Shown: positions 26,731 to 33,369 of the stretch, piece after piece
Numbering within the stretch: the stretch's first letter is position 1
Layout: the number at the start of each line of letters is the position of its first letter
From: Pirellulales bacterium
GTDB lineage: Bacteria > Planctomycetota > Planctomycetia > Pirellulales > JAICIG01
Length of the DNA: 33,599 nt
Assembly (NCBI GenBank): GCA_025927475.1
Contig: JAICLL010000064.1
Location: 1-33,599 of the forward strand
Direction of reading: 5' to 3'
Translations under genes and position numbers: made by a program
The notes under the pieces: model-generated
Told to the model about the DNA's origin: nothing
Seen by the model: only the letters and a program-made list of their open reading frames with translations
Database searches by the model: none

Positions 26731-27577
26731 ATCGAGAAGCTGTCCAGCGGTATCCGCCCCAACGGACGAGGAAGAGCGCAAGCAGGATGGGGCAGAGACA
26801 GCATTGGGCGTACATGTGCATTCGGTTGGCGTCGGCATGCAAAGCGTCCAAGCGCAGCGAGAGGCCCAGCGGCGCGCGCACGGCGTATTGCCAAACGAGC
26901 GTTTGCGACAGGACTACGACGAGTGCCAGCAGCGCGATCCGCCAACGCACGCGGCCGGGTTGCAACACCGCCCAAACGGCCATCAGATCGAGCGACGTCA
27001 GCGAAAATCCGCTGATCGTCCCTCCGGCCACGACTCGCCAAGGGACGACGAGCGTCGGAAAGTTAATTTCGCCAACCACGGCGGCTTCGCCTCGGACCAT
27101 GGCGAACGCCCTGGTCCATACCAACGAGAGCACCGCCGCGGCGGTAATCCAGGCGAACAGCCTCCGAAGCGTGAAACGCCAGCGTTCGTCGCCGGTCGTG
27201 CCCGATGATACGTCCGTTGGGCGTTGAACGCGCAGGCCCAGTTCGCGTAGCACGCAAAGCAAGGTGAACGTCAACAAAATGTGCGGCGCCTCCCAGTCCA
27301 TCGACAAGACCCAGAAATAGGCATGCACCGCGAAGGCCGGCGCCAACAGCGGGCACGCCGCCCAGAGGACCAGGTAACCACACGGCCAGCGAATGTAAAC
27401 CGGTGTGTTCGACAGCGCAGACCAAAGCGCGATCAACACCAGCGGCCCCTGAAACAGGTAGACGGCGAGCCACCTGTACCAATCGCCTTCCGCGAGGCAA
27501 CAGGCGCCGAGAGCCGTAGGCATGGCCACCACCACCAGCAGCGCGGCGGTTCTCAACCAACGATCGTGTGCAATCAT
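26705..27577 (-). CDS. Polytopic membrane protein with FTLRRLF motif
   Basis: A 290-residue protein with about seven hydrophobic helices. Near the middle (about residues 130-150) is RWRFTLRRLFAWITAAAVLS, the same F-x-LR-x-L(L/F) motif followed by a membrane helix seen in three other proteins of this window. ATG 27577 is chosen over a TTG six bases upstream because GGAG is seven bases before the ATG. The tail SRSLSPQHPR is read from a family D repeat, so the original stop may have been lost or replaced. No transport signature is visible; function unknown. Confidence 0.75.
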   Translation of the reverse strand: MIAHDRWLRTAALLVVVAMPTALGACCLAEGDWYRWLAVYLFQGPLVLIALWSALSNTPVYIRWPCGYLVLWAACPLLAPAFAVHAYFWVLSMDWEAPHILLTFTLLCVLRELGLRVQRPTDVSSGTTGDERWRFTLRRLFAWITAAAVLSLVWTRAFAMVRGEAAVVGEINFPTLVVPWRVVAGGTISGFSLTSLDLMAVWAVLQPGRVRWRIALLALVVVLSQTLVWQYAVRAPLGLSLRLDALHADANRMHMYAQCCLCPILLALFLVRWGGYRWTASRSLSPQHPR

Positions 27578-27647
27578 AGCCAACTCCGTGAGTCATCGTA
27601 CCGCGCCGCGGTCGAATTGCCTTCCTGCGTCGCGCGTGAATGTGTCG

Positions 27648-27880
27648 TTTCCCAGCACCGAAGGTGCGTCATTCGATAGCCCAGGTCGCAGCCCTGGGTG
27701 GTCGGCAAAATATTACCGTTGGAAGCCCCAACGGGGCGCGACCAGCGTGAATTACGTCGGCGGACTCTGTGGAATGGCGCCCCGTTGGGGCTTACCACAA
27801 TTCATTGCGCTGCAAACCCAGGGCTGCGCCCTGGGCTATCGAATCACGCCGCGTTGCGGCTAAGAGCGAGGGCCACAATT
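27648..27880. repeat. Nested palindromic repeat, copy 3
   Basis: Same element as at 300-535 and 7969-8205, with outer arms 27666-27698 and 27817-27849. Here two mismatches (GGTCGC in the left arm, GAATCACGC in the right) are not compensated, so the stem is decaying rather than maintained. A family D copy is fused to its right end. Confidence 0.9.
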
Positions 27881-27884
27881 CCCG

Positions 27885-28130
27885 AGGAAAACCCACCAAG
27901 CCAGTTGCGCAGGATGCTGCGGGGAGAGGCGCGAAGTGCGGAGTGCGAACTGTTTTGAACCCCGCGCGCGCTCCGCCGGGGCATCGCCAAGGCTCTGCCC
28001 CAGCCACCGTTGTGAGCTTGCTCATCGCGTGCCTTAGAGAAACCGAAAGCCGCTACTTTCGCGGAGCGAAAGGCGACAATCTCCGCGGAAAACCCACCAA
28101 GCCAGTTGCGCGGGATGCTGCGGGGAGAGG
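27885..28130. repeat. Two family D copies and a diverged third R repeat
   Basis: Family D cores at 27887-27929 and 28088-28130 (AAAACCCACCAAGCCAGTTG) flank a diverged R segment (GGGGCATCGCCAAGGCTCTG, then TTTCGCGGAGCGAAAGGCGA). The block is mosaic, as if repeats had repeatedly inserted into each other. No gene is supported between 27578 and 28243. Confidence 0.75.
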
Positions 28131-28137
28131 GAGAAAG

Positions 28138-28228
28138 ACGCGGAGAGGGGGAGACACGGAGACGCGGAGTAGATCGTTCGGTTTTTCCCCGAGTCTCCGC
28201 GTCTCCCCCTCTCCGCGTCTCCGTGTCA
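28138..28228. repeat. Octad inverted array (family B), copy 3
   Basis: Purine arm GACGCGGAGAGGGGGAGACA, a loop of about 25 bases including GTTCGGTTTTTCCCC, then the complementary arm GTCTCCGCGTCTCCCCCTCT. It ends 16 bases before the YiiX-like start and marks the right-hand resumption of the array-bearing region. Confidence 0.9.
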
Positions 28229-28243
28229 TCACTGCACTAGCCA

Positions 28244-28900
28244 ATGCCATCAACCATGCCTTCAAGCCCCATCACCAAACACGCCCCACTCCGCGCCACC
28301 TTCTTCTACCCCGGCGATCTGCTGCTGTTCGCAGGCGGCAACTGGGAAAGCCGAGCCATCGCCCTGGCCACGTGCTCGCCGGCGCAGTTGCTCGTCGGGC
28401 AGTGGTTCAGCCATGTGGGCATTTGCGCGGCGTATCGCGGGCGGATGCTGCTGTTCGAGAGCACCACGCTGTGCGACCTGGCCTGCGCCATTCAGCGCCG
28501 CGCGGTGCGCGGGCCGCAGGCCCACGAGCCGCGCGTGCGCATCGCTTCGTACCAGGGAAGCGTGTGGCGATTGAGGCTCGATGCACGGCATCGCCTATCA
28601 GCGGCCGATGACCGGCGGTTGAGCGACTTTTTGGTCGGCAAGCTGGGCGACGGCTACGACTACGAAGGCGCGGCCATCTGCGGCACGCGGTTGTTGCGGC
28701 TGGCCCGCTGGATTTATCCCAGCCTCGACAAGTTGTTTTGCAGCGCTTACGCGATGGGCGCGCTGAAGGACGCGGGCGTGGTCGATCGCGATTTGAATCC
28801 CGCGGCCTACTCGCCCGCCCGAATGGCCCGCGACCTTCAATGGTGGGGAACGTATCAGGCGCTCGGAAGACCGGGAGGAGAGAGCGTGCGACTGAAGTGA
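28244..28900 (+). CDS. YiiX-like permuted NlpC/P60 (papain-like) protein
   Basis: A 218-residue protein. In permuted NlpC/P60 proteins the His comes before the Cys. Here FYPGDLLLFAGG leads to WFSHVGICAAYRG (His57), then LLFESTT, GDGYDYEGAA and KLFCSAYAMGAL (Cys166). Relatives act as amidases or peptidases on peptidoglycan or on lipid-linked substrates. There is no signal peptide, so an intracellular or phage-delivered role is possible. ATG 28244 or the in-frame ATG at 28256 could be the start; neither has a ribosome site. It is the first gene of the right-hand half of the array-bearing cluster. Confidence 0.8.
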   Translation: MPSTMPSSPITKHAPLRATFFYPGDLLLFAGGNWESRAIALATCSPAQLLVGQWFSHVGICAAYRGRMLLFESTTLCDLACAIQRRAVRGPQAHEPRVRIASYQGSVWRLRLDARHRLSAADDRRLSDFLVGKLGDGYDYEGAAICGTRLLRLARWIYPSLDKLFCSAYAMGALKDAGVVDRDLNPAAYSPARMARDLQWWGTYQALGRPGGESVRLK

Positions 28901-28904
28901 AGGG

Positions 28905-28997
28905 GACAGGGAACACGGAGACGCGGAGACACGGGGACACGGGGACACGGAGAACAATCCTTTCTCCGCGTCTCCGTGCCTCCCCCTCTCCGTGTCT
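28905..28997. repeat. Octad inverted array (family B), copy 4
   Basis: It begins four bases after the YiiX-like stop: GGACAGGGAACACGGAG, then several GACACGGG units. The loop (AGAACAATCC) is followed by TTTCTCCGCGTCTCCGTG. C/A-rich units (ACCAACCACCACCAACC) fill the rest up to a normal AAGGAG ribosome site of the next gene. Confidence 0.9.
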
Positions 28998-29066
28998 GGT
29001 CGCACCACCGACCAGTCACCAACCACCACCAACCAGCCACCAGCCACCGACGTTTCAAGGAGCACC

Positions 29067-29678
29067 ATGCTTAGCTTAAGAACCACCCGACTCGCGTTTC
29101 TCTCGCTGTGCCTCTTCGCTGGTTGCCGGGTGCGAGACGATCGACCGACGCGGCGCGATTGCCCGGACGGACGATGTCCCGCCCAAGACCACACTCTGCG
29201 CTCCGCATTGGGCATGGGCGGCGAACACCCGGTGATGAACCTGCCGCCCGCCGCGCGGTGCCGCAATTATGCCGGCGGCTCGTGCGTGATCGCCTCGACC
29301 ATTTCGCTCTTGCGCTGGCAAGGACTCGATGAATTGGCCGAGCGGTTTCGCCGGCTTTACAGCGGCGGGCAAAGCGCCGACAGCCTGCACGCCAAGCTCG
29401 ATGCCCACGCCTTGCGCTATGCCTGCACCACTCGCGGCGATGTGCGGTTCTTGGAATGGGCCATTCGCACGCGGCGCGGGGCGGGCATCACGTTCTACCC
29501 GATGCACTTTGTCAACCTGGTCGACCTGACGCCGACGCACGCCGTGTTGTTGGACAACAACCGCGTCGAGCGCTACATCACGCTGCCGCGCCGCGAGTTT
29601 GAACAACGCTGGCGAGCGTACGGCGGCTGGGCCACGACGGTCGTGTATGCGCCCGCGCCGCCAGTTGCCAAGCGATGA
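29067..29678 (+). CDS. Lipoprotein with C39-like papain-fold peptidase domain
   Basis: A 203-residue protein. The signal ends in a lipobox-like LFAGC (Cys20), so it is probably a lipoprotein. The rest looks like a C39-type cysteine peptidase: NYAGGSCVIASTISLL with Cys73 at the start of a helix, and MHFVNLVDLTPTHAVLLDN with His147 and Asp163 in the order expected. C39 relatives cut leader or cell-wall-associated peptides. The oxyanion Gln usually a few residues before the Cys is not evident, so activity is uncertain. ATG 29067 has AAGGAG six bases upstream. Confidence 0.7.
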   Translation: MLSLRTTRLAFLSLCLFAGCRVRDDRPTRRDCPDGRCPAQDHTLRSALGMGGEHPVMNLPPAARCRNYAGGSCVIASTISLLRWQGLDELAERFRRLYSGGQSADSLHAKLDAHALRYACTTRGDVRFLEWAIRTRRGAGITFYPMHFVNLVDLTPTHAVLLDNNRVERYITLPRREFEQRWRAYGGWATTVVYAPAPPVAKR

Positions 29679-29690
29679 GGGGTAGCTGGC

Positions 29691-29801
29691 GACGCGGAGA
29701 TACGGAGAGGGGGAGACGCGGCGGCAAGGAGACGCGGGGGCTCGCGGACACGGAAAGCAATTCTTTCTCCGCGTCTCCGTGTCTCCCCCTCTCCACGTCT
29801 C
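29691..29801. repeat. Octad inverted array (family B), copy 5
   Basis: Starts 12 bases after the lipoprotein stop with GACGCGGAGATACGGAG and continues through GGGGGAGACGCGGCGG. Loop AAAGCAATTC, then TTTCTCCGCGTCTCCGTGTC. C/A-rich heptad-like sequence (ACCAACCACCAACCAC) leads to the next ribosome site. Confidence 0.9.
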
Positions 29802-29851
29802 GTCGCACGAGCCACTAATCACCAACCACCAACCACTTGAAAGGAGAACGC

Positions 29852-30496
29852 ATGAAAGACCGATTCCGCCCCATCGCCCTCTTGCTCGCCTGCGTGGCGG
29901 GCACGGTGCTGCCACCGAGAGCGCAGGCCGAGGAACGACTCGCGGAGCAGGTCATCGACCTGCCGGAAGATGCCCGAGCCTGGCATACCAGCGTGTTTAC
30001 CAACGTGCGGCTCACGCCGCAAGAACGCGAGATTCTCGATTGGTTTGTCAGCGATCCGCAGTTGAGCCGGCTGCGCAGCCAGACGCTGTTTCACCACTAT
30101 AACCGCACCAGCGCTGTCTGGCCGCGGTATGCCAACCTAACCTCGGCGGGGTTGCCGGTGGTCGTGCTCCAAGACGCATCGGGCAAGGTCATCTTTAAGG
30201 CCAGCGGCGCGGCGATTCCGCGGGCGCCGTGGCCGTTGATCCGAGGCATTGTCGAGTGCATTCGGGCACATTGCCCGCACTGCCCGCGACCACGGCCGAC
30301 GCCGCAGCCAGAACCTGAGCCGGAACCGCTGCCGGATGACGTGCCCAACGATAAGCCGCTGATACCCGACATCATCGGCCCGAACGACGACACGCCGCCC
30401 GCGGGCCGCGACGACACGGTGCCGGCGACGATCGCGGTGTTCATGGCGTCGCTGGCCGCGGGGTTTGTTGTCGCCGCGAGAAGTAATAGGAAGTAA
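29852..30496 (+). CDS. Exported thioredoxin-like protein with Pro-rich stalk and C-terminal anchor
   Basis: A 214-residue protein. A signal peptide ends about PPRAQA/EERL. Residues 46-125 resemble a thioredoxin-fold segment (WFVSDPQL, LPVVVLQDASGKVIFKASG, with Pro102 like the cis-Pro), but no CxxC is at the usual site. A CPHC (141-144) instead lies just after the domain. A Pro/Glu/Asp-rich linker (145-190) leads to a C-terminal membrane helix (VPATIAVFMASLAAGFVVAA). The protein is therefore likely tethered with its domain outside the membrane. ATG 29852 has AAAGGAG in front. The fold is an inference from weak patterns, and a redox role is not shown. Confidence 0.6.
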   Translation: MKDRFRPIALLLACVAGTVLPPRAQAEERLAEQVIDLPEDARAWHTSVFTNVRLTPQEREILDWFVSDPQLSRLRSQTLFHHYNRTSAVWPRYANLTSAGLPVVVLQDASGKVIFKASGAAIPRAPWPLIRGIVECIRAHCPHCPRPRPTPQPEPEPEPLPDDVPNDKPLIPDIIGPNDDTPPAGRDDTVPATIAVFMASLAAGFVVAARSNRK

Positions 30497-30514
30497 TGGC
30501 ATTGCGGGCGTTCA

Positions 30515-30690
30515 AAGGGGGCGGGATTCGGGGGTCGGGGGTCAGGGAACGAAGAAAGGGGCCAGGATTCGGAGGCCAGAGGCCAGGGAAGGCGCTCATA
30601 GCTCCAAGAGTTTTGCGCCGACCAAAAAACGTGACCCGAGCTCCCTGACCTCCGGCCTCTGGCCTCCGACCCCTTTCCCTTCAAACACCA
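30515..30690. repeat. Heptad inverted array (family A), copy 4, with conserved apical loop
   Basis: Left arm GGGGGTCGGGGGTCAGGG, then GGATTCGGAGGCCAGAGGCC; right arm CTGACCTCCGGCCTCTGGCC and CCGACCCC. The loop core 30610-30630 (GTTTTGCGCCGACCAAAAAA) forms its own stem GTTTT/AAAAC with apical GCGCCGACC. It fills the gap before the next gene. Confidence 0.92.
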
Positions 30691-30734
30691 AGAAGTATTC
30701 ACAACCAATTAACCTCCAACGAAAGGAACCCCCC

Positions 30735-31190
30735 ATGCACGCTCTCTTCGCTTTCCAACTGTTCGAAATCACGCCGGTCGGCTTGTTCGCCCTGATCGGC
30801 TGGGCGATCGCCGGCGTGGCGGTCGGCAAGCTGCTGTACCGCGACGATCGCCATTTGAAGGAACTGCAACGCGAGGCCAATGACTTGTCGAACGAGTTGG
30901 CCAAGCACGGCTTTCAGCTTTTGCCGCCGATTTTGAACGACCTGGCGTTTTTGGATTTCGTGCAATTGCGCAACGACTTCCGCCACGCCGTCAACGTGAT
31001 GAAGGATACCGTCAAGCGGCGCGCCGAGTTGGCCCAGTTGCTCGACGGGCTGGTGAAGGCCGAGTTGCAGGACGTGAAAACGCGGCAAGCGTTTCTGGAT
31101 TCCGTCGTGCGCGAGGCGGCGGGCGTGGGCGTGTTTGCCAGCCCGGCGGCAATCGCGACGCCGGCGGCAGCACCGGCGCGCGCGGCTTGA
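30735..31190 (+). CDS. Single-pass membrane protein with helical cytoplasmic part
   Basis: A 151-residue protein with one N-terminal membrane helix (PVGLFALIGWAIAGVAVGKL) and a long charged helical part (about 40-125) suited to coiled-coil pairing, ending in an Ala/Pro-rich tail. AAAGGA precedes ATG 30735. Size and layout are compatible with a phage-type spanin, pinholin partner or structural accessory, but no family is recognised and that reading comes from context only. Confidence 0.6.
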   Translation: MHALFAFQLFEITPVGLFALIGWAIAGVAVGKLLYRDDRHLKELQREANDLSNELAKHGFQLLPPILNDLAFLDFVQLRNDFRHAVNVMKDTVKRRAELAQLLDGLVKAELQDVKTRQAFLDSVVREAAGVGVFASPAAIATPAAAPARAA

Positions 31191-31192
31191 TC

Positions 31193-31400
31193 GAAGGGGG
31201 TCAGGATTCGGGGGTCGGGGGTCAGGGAACGAAGAAGGGGCCAGTATTCGGAGGCCAGAGGCCAGGGAAGACCTCTCGTAGCTCCAAGCGTTTGGCGCCG
31301 ACCGAAAAACGTGATCGGAGTTCCCTGACCTCTGGCCTCTGGCCTCCGACCTCTTTCCTTCCCTGACCCCTGAATGCCGACCCCCGATCCCTTCCTGAAT
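31193..31400. repeat. Heptad inverted array (family A), copy 5, with conserved apical loop
   Basis: It begins within five bases of the preceding stop (GAAGGGGGTCAGGATTCGGG). Left and right arms resemble copy 4. The loop core 31289-31311 has CGTTT/AAACG closing on GCGCCGACC, matching copies 3 and 4. It ends in CTGACCCCTGAATGCCGACC-type units close to the next ATG. Confidence 0.92.
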
Positions 31401-31425
31401 CCTGCACCCTCAACCCTGAATCCTC

Positions 31426-31644
31426 ATGAAAAGCGAAGACTGGGGCATTGCTATCGGCGTGATCGTGGCCATCGGCTCGGTGGTCGGGCCGTGGATGTGG
31501 AGCGTCAACAGCAAGCTGGCGCGCATTGCCAGCTACACGCTGTCGCTGCGTCACATGGCGCGTGTGCTTTTGTTGCACGCCCAACAGCTCGAAGAACATG
31601 AGCGACGGCTCGATGAGCACGATGAGCGGCTGGCGGGACTGTGA
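31426..31644 (+). CDS. Small holin-like or coiled-coil membrane protein
   Basis: A 72-residue protein with one hydrophobic helix (WGIAIGVIVAIGSVVGPWMW, about 6-25) followed by a charged helix with heptad-like spacing (QQLEEHERRLDEHDERL). Small proteins of this shape serve as holins, holin accessories or oligomeric linkers. No ribosome site precedes ATG 31426. The call is based on shape and context only. Confidence 0.55.
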   Translation: MKSEDWGIAIGVIVAIGSVVGPWMWSVNSKLARIASYTLSLRHMARVLLLHAQQLEEHERRLDEHDERLAGL

Positions 31645-31663
31645 CGTCGGGCGTAACTGTATC

Positions 31664-31772
31664 GGACGCGGGGACGCGGAGCGGGGGAGACGCGGAGAAA
31701 CGGAACTCCTGGAATCTCCCTTGCTCCCCTCTCCGTGTCTCCGTGTCTCCGCGTCTCCCCCTCTCCGCGTCC
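31664..31772. repeat. Octad inverted array (family B), copy 6
   Basis: Purine arm GGACGCGGGGACGCGGAG and GGGGGAGACGCGGAGAAACG; loop CTCCTGGAATCTCCCTTGC; pyrimidine arm CTCTCCGTGTCTCCGTGTCT. It ends about ten bases before the GTG of the 53-residue ORF. Its loop shares TTGCTCCCC with copies 1 and 2. Confidence 0.9.
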
Positions 31773-31781
31773 GGTTAGCAC

Positions 31782-31943
31782 GTGCAAACCCAAAAGAAGT
31801 CAAAACGCCCTGCCGCCCGGCGCCAGCCAGTCGCCACCGACGCCTACCACGTGCTCGTCCAGTGCGCCGACGAACGGCAGCAGCGACGCGTGTACGAACA
31901 ACTCAAAGCCCAAGGTCTACGATGCCGAGTGTTAACGTTATAG
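31782..31943 (+). CDS. 53-residue protein overlapping the ABC/GNAT gene
   Basis: Read from GTG 31782 to TAG 31941-31943. After a basic N-terminus (QTQKKSKRPAARRQ) comes AYHVLVQCADERQQRRVYEQ then LKAQGLRCRVLTL, which reads as a compact beta-alpha-beta unit rather than random frame. It overlaps the next gene (ATG 31922) by 22 bases, typical of translational coupling. No ribosome site is clear. I believe similar short proteins occur upstream of COG2401-type genes in other genomes, but this is memory, not a search. Confidence 0.6.
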   Translation: MQTQKKSKRPAARRQPVATDAYHVLVQCADERQQRRVYEQLKAQGLRCRVLTL

Positions 31944-33217
31944 TGGAGTGCCCGACGCGAGAGAGCTTTCGCGTCGAACAGGTGCGCGGCATGTTCGGGT
32001 TGCCGGCGGCGGCGCGCTCGCGCCAGCAGTTTTCGGTCGAGCTGCCGGGAATCGACGAACCGTGGCAGATTGGCGCCATCGTCGGCCCGTCGGGCAGCGG
32101 CAAGACGACGATCGCACGGGCCGCTTTCGCCGGATGCCTGGCCAGGCCGCATCGCTGGCCGGGCGATCGGGCGGTGATCGATTGTTTTGGATCTCGACCG
32201 ATCAAGGAAGTCACGCGCGCGTTGACGGCGGTCGGTTTTTCGAGCCCGCCGGCATGGTTGCGGCCGTATCGCACGCTCTCGACCGGCGAGCGGTTCCGCT
32301 GCGATCTGGCCCGGGCGCTGTTGATGCCAACCCGACGCGTCAGCGCAACACTAACCCGAAGCGTCAGCGAGGACGAAGCACGCGACGGCCTCGCTAACGC
32401 TTCGGGTTGGTGTGTCGCCGAGCATCCGCCCGTCCCGCGGCGAATCATCGTGTGCGATGAGTTCACCAGCGTGGTCGATCGCACGGTGGCGCAGATGGCC
32501 TCGGCCGCCGTGAGCAAGGCCATTCGGCGGGGCCAACTCCGTCGCCGCCTGGTGGCCGTCACCTGCCACAACGACGTGCTGGCCTGGCTCGAACCCGACT
32601 GGGTGCTCGACATGGGCACCGGGCAACTTACGCGAGGGCGTCTTCGGCGTCCGCCGATCCGATTGCGATTGTTTCGTTGCCGGCGTGAAGCGTGGCTCTT
32701 GTTTGCGAGACATCATTATCTGAGCGCCGATTTGCCCTGCGGAGCGACGTGCGTGATGGGCTTGATCGACGGTCGCCCGGCGGCGTTTGCGGCCTGGCTG
32801 CCGATGTTCGGGCGTCGCGGCGTGTGGCGCATCGCGCGGCTGGTGGTGCTGCCCGATTATCAGGGCGTAGGCATCGGCGCCGCGCTGCTGCGAGCGTGCG
32901 GCGAGCTCATTTCGGCAGTCAACCGCCGTGCCACGATCACCACCAGCCATCCCGCGATGATCGCGCATTTACGTGCTTCGCGCGACTGGCTGATTCGCGG
33001 CGTGAAGCCCGCCGGCGGCAATCGCTCCGGCATTCCCTCGGCCCGGTATCGTTCCTCGGCGGGCCGCGCGGTGGTCTCGGCGGAGTTCGTGCAGAGTAGT
33101 CCCCGGTGCTCCGTGACCGGAGAGTATGGCGCGATGGATAATGCGTCGCAACTTCATTCAGGCGCATTACTTGAGAAGAATGGTGGCCAGGTGCATCGGC
33201 AGCGAAGTGTTGTATAA
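31922..33217 (+). CDS. ABC-type ATPase fused to a GNAT acetyltransferase domain (COG2401-like)
   Basis: A 431-residue protein. The ABC part has Walker A GPSGSGKTT (55-63), signature LSTGERFRCDLARALL (119-134), Walker B IIVCDEFTSVVD (175-186) and an H-loop His216. There is no membrane segment, so it is not a transporter. The C-terminal part (about 255-420) is GNAT-like, with RLVVLPDYQGVGIGAALL as acetyl-CoA loop. This matches COG2401, a family of ABC ATPases fused to a predicted acetyltransferase, without known substrate. Between signature and Walker B about 35 residues (136-172; TLTRSVSE and LANASG) come from an in-frame palindromic repeat. The reading frame survives and all catalytic motifs are intact. 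Confidence 0.88.
   Translation: MPSVNVIVECPTRESFRVEQVRGMFGLPAAARSRQQFSVELPGIDEPWQIGAIVGPSGSGKTTIARAAFAGCLARPHRWPGDRAVIDCFGSRPIKEVTRALTAVGFSSPPAWLRPYRTLSTGERFRCDLARALLMPTRRVSATLTRSVSEDEARDGLANASGWCVAEHPPVPRRIIVCDEFTSVVDRTVAQMASAAVSKAIRRGQLRRRLVAVTCHNDVLAWLEPDWVLDMGTGQLTRGRLRRPPIRLRLFRCRREAWLLFARHHYLSADLPCGATCVMGLIDGRPAAFAAWLPMFGRRGVWRIARLVVLPDYQGVGIGAALLRACGELISAVNRRATITTSHPAMIAHLRASRDWLIRGVKPAGGNRSGIPSARYRSSAGRAVVSAEFVQSSPRCSVTGEYGAMDNASQLHSGALLEKNGGQVHRQRSVV
32329..32413. repeat. Palindromic repeat inserted in frame in a coding region
   Basis: A stem of 20 pairs with one mismatch: AACCCGAAGCGTCAGCGAGG (32353-32372) with 32389-32408, 16-base loop. It is preceded by a partial copy (32329-32345, AACCCGACGCGTCAGCG). 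The same element lies intergenically at 2697-2751. Here it is read as part of the ABC/GNAT protein. Confidence 0.9.
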
Positions 33218-33263
33218 TATTCAATGTGAGGCAGTTGACCGGCCGATGCCTGTTGTATAATAT
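33208..33263 (+). promoter_or_regulatory. Duplicated TGTTGTATAATAT box, candidate promoter
   Basis: TGTTGTATAATAT occurs at 33208-33220 and again at 33251-33263, each containing a consensus TATAAT. TTGACC (33235-33240) lies 15 bases before the second. GCATCGGC (33193-33200) and its complement GCCGATGC (33242-33249) flank the region. The first copy overlaps the ABC/GNAT stop codon. It could drive the next gene on the plus strand. Confidence 0.45.
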
Positions 33264-33369
33264 ATGAAGCTGCGGCTAGAGCAACTGCTTTAGGCGGCGT
33301 TCACTTGGGGGGGCGCACTGAGATGAACAGCTTTGCCACGAGGGACCGCGGTCACCAAAGGAGCCAACG

